A stretch of 55,479 bases of DNA from an uncultured Oxalobacter sp. (lineage in GTDB: Bacteria; Pseudomonadota; Gammaproteobacteria; Burkholderiales; Burkholderiaceae_D). A program made the translations under genes and the position numbers. The notes beneath the pieces are model-generated. The model saw nothing but the letters and a program-made list of their open reading frames with translations. It did no database searches and had not been told where the DNA came from. Position 1 is the first letter of the stretch. The number at the start of each line of letters is the position of its first letter. Positions 54,055 to 55,479 of the stretch are shown here, in pieces. Location of the stretch: NCBI GenBank assembly GCA_905202055.1, contig CAJKQK010000008.1:1-55479 (forward strand), given 5' to 3'.

Positions 54055-54981
54055 GTGAAGATTGCAATGCTGCCGGGCGACGGTATCGGCCCGGAAATTC
54101 TGGAACAGGCCGTTCGCGTATTGAATGCGCTTGATGAAAAATTCGAAATGGAATGGGCCGAAGTCGGTGGTGCAGGATATGCCGCCCACGGTCATCCGTT
54201 GCCGGAAAGCACGCTGAAGCTGGCGAAAGAAGCCGATGCGATTCTTTTCGGTGCCGTCGGTGACTTCAAATACGACACGCTGGAACGTTCCCTGCGTCCG
54301 GAACAGGCTATTTTAGGTTTGCGCAAAAACCTGAAACTGTTCGCCAATCTGCGTCCGGCGATCCTGTATCCTGAACTGGCAGGCGCTTCCACGCTGAAAC
54401 CGGAAGTCGTTTCCGGACTGGATCTGCTCATTGTTCGCGAACTGACCGGTGATATTTACTTCGGCCAGCCACGCGGTCATCGTTCCGCACCGGATGGCGC
54501 TTTCAAAGGTGCCCGGGAAGGCTTCGATACCATGCGTTATGCCGAACCGGAAATCCGCCGGATCGCTCATATCGCTTTCCAGACAGCCCAAAAACGTGGC
54601 AAACGCCTGACTTCCGTCGACAAGGCCAATGTGCTGGAAACGTCCCAGCTCTGGCGTGAAATCATGATGGATGTTGCGAAAGAATATCCGGACGTCAAAC
54701 TGGATCACATGTATGTCGACAATGCGGCTATGCAGCTGGTCCGCGCACCGAAGGAGCTGGATGTTATCGTGACCGGTAACATGTTCGGCGACATCCTGTC
54801 CGACGCGGCCGCGATGCTGACCGGTTCGATCGGCATGCTGCCGTCCGCTTCACTGGACGAAAACAACAAGGGCCTTTATGAACCATCCCACGGTTCCGCT
54901 CCGGATATTGCGGGAAAGAACATTGCAAGTTTGCACATTGCGTGGGAGATAGAGGCGTTTTCTCAAGTGCGTGGGAATTAG
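54055..54981 (+). CDS. leuB: 3-isopropylmalate dehydrogenase, truncated at a chimeric join
   Basis: Oxidatively decarboxylates 3-isopropylmalate with NAD. GTG start at 54055, with GAGAGGAAAG upstream. MKIAMLPGDGIGPEI, LRKNLKLFANLRPA, RELTGDIYFGQPRG, TSVDKANVLETSQLW and EPSHGSAPDIAGKNIA are the expected motifs in order. After GKNIA (base 54926) the family continues N-P-L-A-T-I-L; here it becomes S-L-H-I-A-W and stops at 54981, giving 308 residues against about 355. The lost end includes part of the dimer interface. The cause is a change of source DNA at about 54927, not an ordinary stop mutation. Confidence 0.92.
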   Translation: MKIAMLPGDGIGPEILEQAVRVLNALDEKFEMEWAEVGGAGYAAHGHPLPESTLKLAKEADAILFGAVGDFKYDTLERSLRPEQAILGLRKNLKLFANLRPAILYPELAGASTLKPEVVSGLDLLIVRELTGDIYFGQPRGHRSAPDGAFKGAREGFDTMRYAEPEIRRIAHIAFQTAQKRGKRLTSVDKANVLETSQLWREIMMDVAKEYPDVKLDHMYVDNAAMQLVRAPKELDVIVTGNMFGDILSDAAAMLTGSIGMLPSASLDENNKGLYEPSHGSAPDIAGKNIASLHIAWEIEAFSQVRGN

Positions 54982-55286
54982 CATCTGCCATAGATAAAGG
55001 CATCCAGATAGAACTTGAAAAGATTCCTGTTTGGCAGGAGACAGTTGAGATAGCAGAATTGTTTGATTACAATCCTTATCTGGTTGACGGCACAGGGGCT
55101 GTGCTTTTTGTTACAGAAAATGGAACCGGGTTAGCTGCATTGCTAAATGACAATGGATTTTATGCAAATGTTATTGGAAAAATCACTGACGGAAACGATA
55201 GAGTGGTTGTACATGGTGACGAGAGAAGGTTTTTGGAGCCACCAAGACATAACCAGCTAGAAGAAGTTTTCCAAAAGTATAAGTAA
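54942..55286 (+). CDS. AIR synthase-like protein, C-terminal fragment
   Basis: 114 residues of the C-terminal domain of an AIR synthase-related (PurM/HypE/SelD superfamily) protein as found in clostridia: GVFSSAWELASAIDKGIQIE, KIPVWQETVEIAELFDYNPY, then a GTGAVLFVTENG strand. Family resemblance probably begins a few codons before GTG 54942 in the same frame (F-A-H-C), so that codon is not a true start. The first domain is missing. Codon use is AT-rich, unlike the rest of the window. Confidence 0.75.
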   Translation: MGDRGVFSSAWELASAIDKGIQIELEKIPVWQETVEIAELFDYNPYLVDGTGAVLFVTENGTGLAALLNDNGFYANVIGKITDGNDRVVVHGDERRFLEPPRHNQLEEVFQKYK

Positions 55287-55338
55287 AGCTATTTTATTGA
55301 TTTGTATATATGATGTTAAAAAAAATCAAAAAAATATA

Positions 55339-55373
55339 AAAAGACACCAGAGGTTAATCCTCTGGTGTCTTTT
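55339..55373. terminator. Strong bidirectional terminator
   Basis: A 15-base perfect stem, AAAAGACACCAGAGG (55339-55353) and CCTCTGGTGTCTTTT (55359-55373), around a 5-base loop, with T-runs on both strands. It separates the convergent AIR synthase-like and XRE fragments and overlaps the XRE stop codon. Confidence 0.9.
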
Positions 55374-55479
55374 CATCATATAGTTCTTCCAAAGTTACAC
55401 CTAATATCTGTGCAAATTTGTATGCGGTTGAAATTTTACAGTCACCACGCTTTTCAATGTCTTCGATAGTTCGGCGATG
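55354..55479 (-). CDS. XRE-family regulator, C-terminal fragment
   Basis: The last 41 residues of a helix-turn-helix protein, cut by the window end: HRRTIEDIEKRGDCKISTAY, then KFAQILGVTLEELYDEKTPED. This is the second half of an XRE domain of Firmicutes type. It is part of the foreign end segment and bears no relation to the XRE gene at 34036. Confidence 0.85.
   Translation of the reverse strand, partial: HRRTIEDIEKRGDCKISTAYKFAQILGVTLEELYDEKTPED

Larger units (their letters stand above)
54927..55479. other. Foreign, AT-rich segment joined inside leuB (probable assembly chimera)
   Basis: From about 54927 the base composition drops and the coding content changes to Firmicutes-like fragments: the 3' end of an AIR synthase-like gene on the plus strand and the 3' end of an XRE gene on the minus strand. 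Neither has a start in the window. ACATTGC occurs on both sides of the join (54920-54926 and 54935-54941), a short similarity that could have misled an assembler. Confidence 0.8.

Noticed and set aside
54055..54981. leuB as a natural short variant
   Set aside because: The alternative C-terminus resembles nothing in the family, and the adjoining DNA changes composition and taxonomic character at the same point.

Overview
The window reads as a chromosomal stretch of a betaproteobacterium, most likely Burkholderiales/Oxalobacteraceae and possibly Oxalobacter-like. This is an inference from gene order (tpiA-secG-tRNA-Leu-nuo, dapA-bamC-MBL hydrolase, leuC-entericidin-leuD-leuB), moderate GC and protein character; no database was searched. 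It opens inside the 3' end of ssb. Its last ~550 bases look like DNA from a different, AT-rich, Firmicutes-like organism joined inside leuB, so the right end is probably a chimeric assembly join.

Layout. (1) 1-201: end of ssb. (2) 503-7595: a complete type IC restriction-modification locus, hsdM-hsdS-prrC-hsdR. The gene between hsdS and hsdR is a PrrC anticodon nuclease with an intact ATPase domain and the Arg-Glu-His nuclease triad, the same order as the E. coli prr locus. HsdR keeps its key residues at the same numbers as EcoR124I, and HsdS carries the ELTA/TAEL spacer repeat that sets target spacing in the EcoR124I family. (3) 7817-16809: MFS carrier, ZIP metal transporter, exopolyphosphatase (ppx), SulP anion transporter, polyphosphate kinase (ppk) and a small heat-shock protein. 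(4) 16975-17873: a RAYT-type transposase gene with a degraded HUH motif, flanked by GGGACATAGT-type boxes. (5) 17952-27216: gltBD (glutamate synthase), dapA, bamC and an MBL-fold hydrolase, then an Ala/Lys/Asp-repeat lipoprotein. (6) 28150-30110: FKBP isomerase, tpiA, secG, tRNA-Leu(GAG). (7) 30184-34599: an accessory block of envelope proteins, a Sel1-repeat protein and an XRE regulator, lying between tRNA-Leu and nuoA, which are usually adjacent in this group. (8) 34600-49182: the 14-gene nuoA-N operon for respiratory complex I, with a frameshift in nuoF. (9) 49295-54926: aroC, an MFS carrier, leuC, an entericidin-type lipoprotein, leuD and most of leuB. (10) ~54927-55479: the foreign end, with the C-terminus of an AIR synthase-like protein, a strong bidirectional terminator and the C-terminus of a convergent XRE regulator.

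How the genes work together. Most of the window is housekeeping: respiration (nuo), nitrogen assimilation (gltBD), lysine, aromatic and leucine biosynthesis (dapA, aroC, leuCDB), polyphosphate turnover (ppk/ppx) and envelope assembly (bamC, secG). The defence module is the most striking accessory content. In the E. coli paradigm PrrC is held silent by its linked restriction enzyme and released when a phage blocks restriction, giving a second, tRNA-cleaving defence layer. The block between tRNA-Leu and nuoA holds the least characterised genes: a three-lipoprotein operon with two tandem paralogues, and a divergent Sel1/XRE pair around a cluster of TACGAT boxes. No CRISPR array, rRNA or complete insertion sequence was seen.
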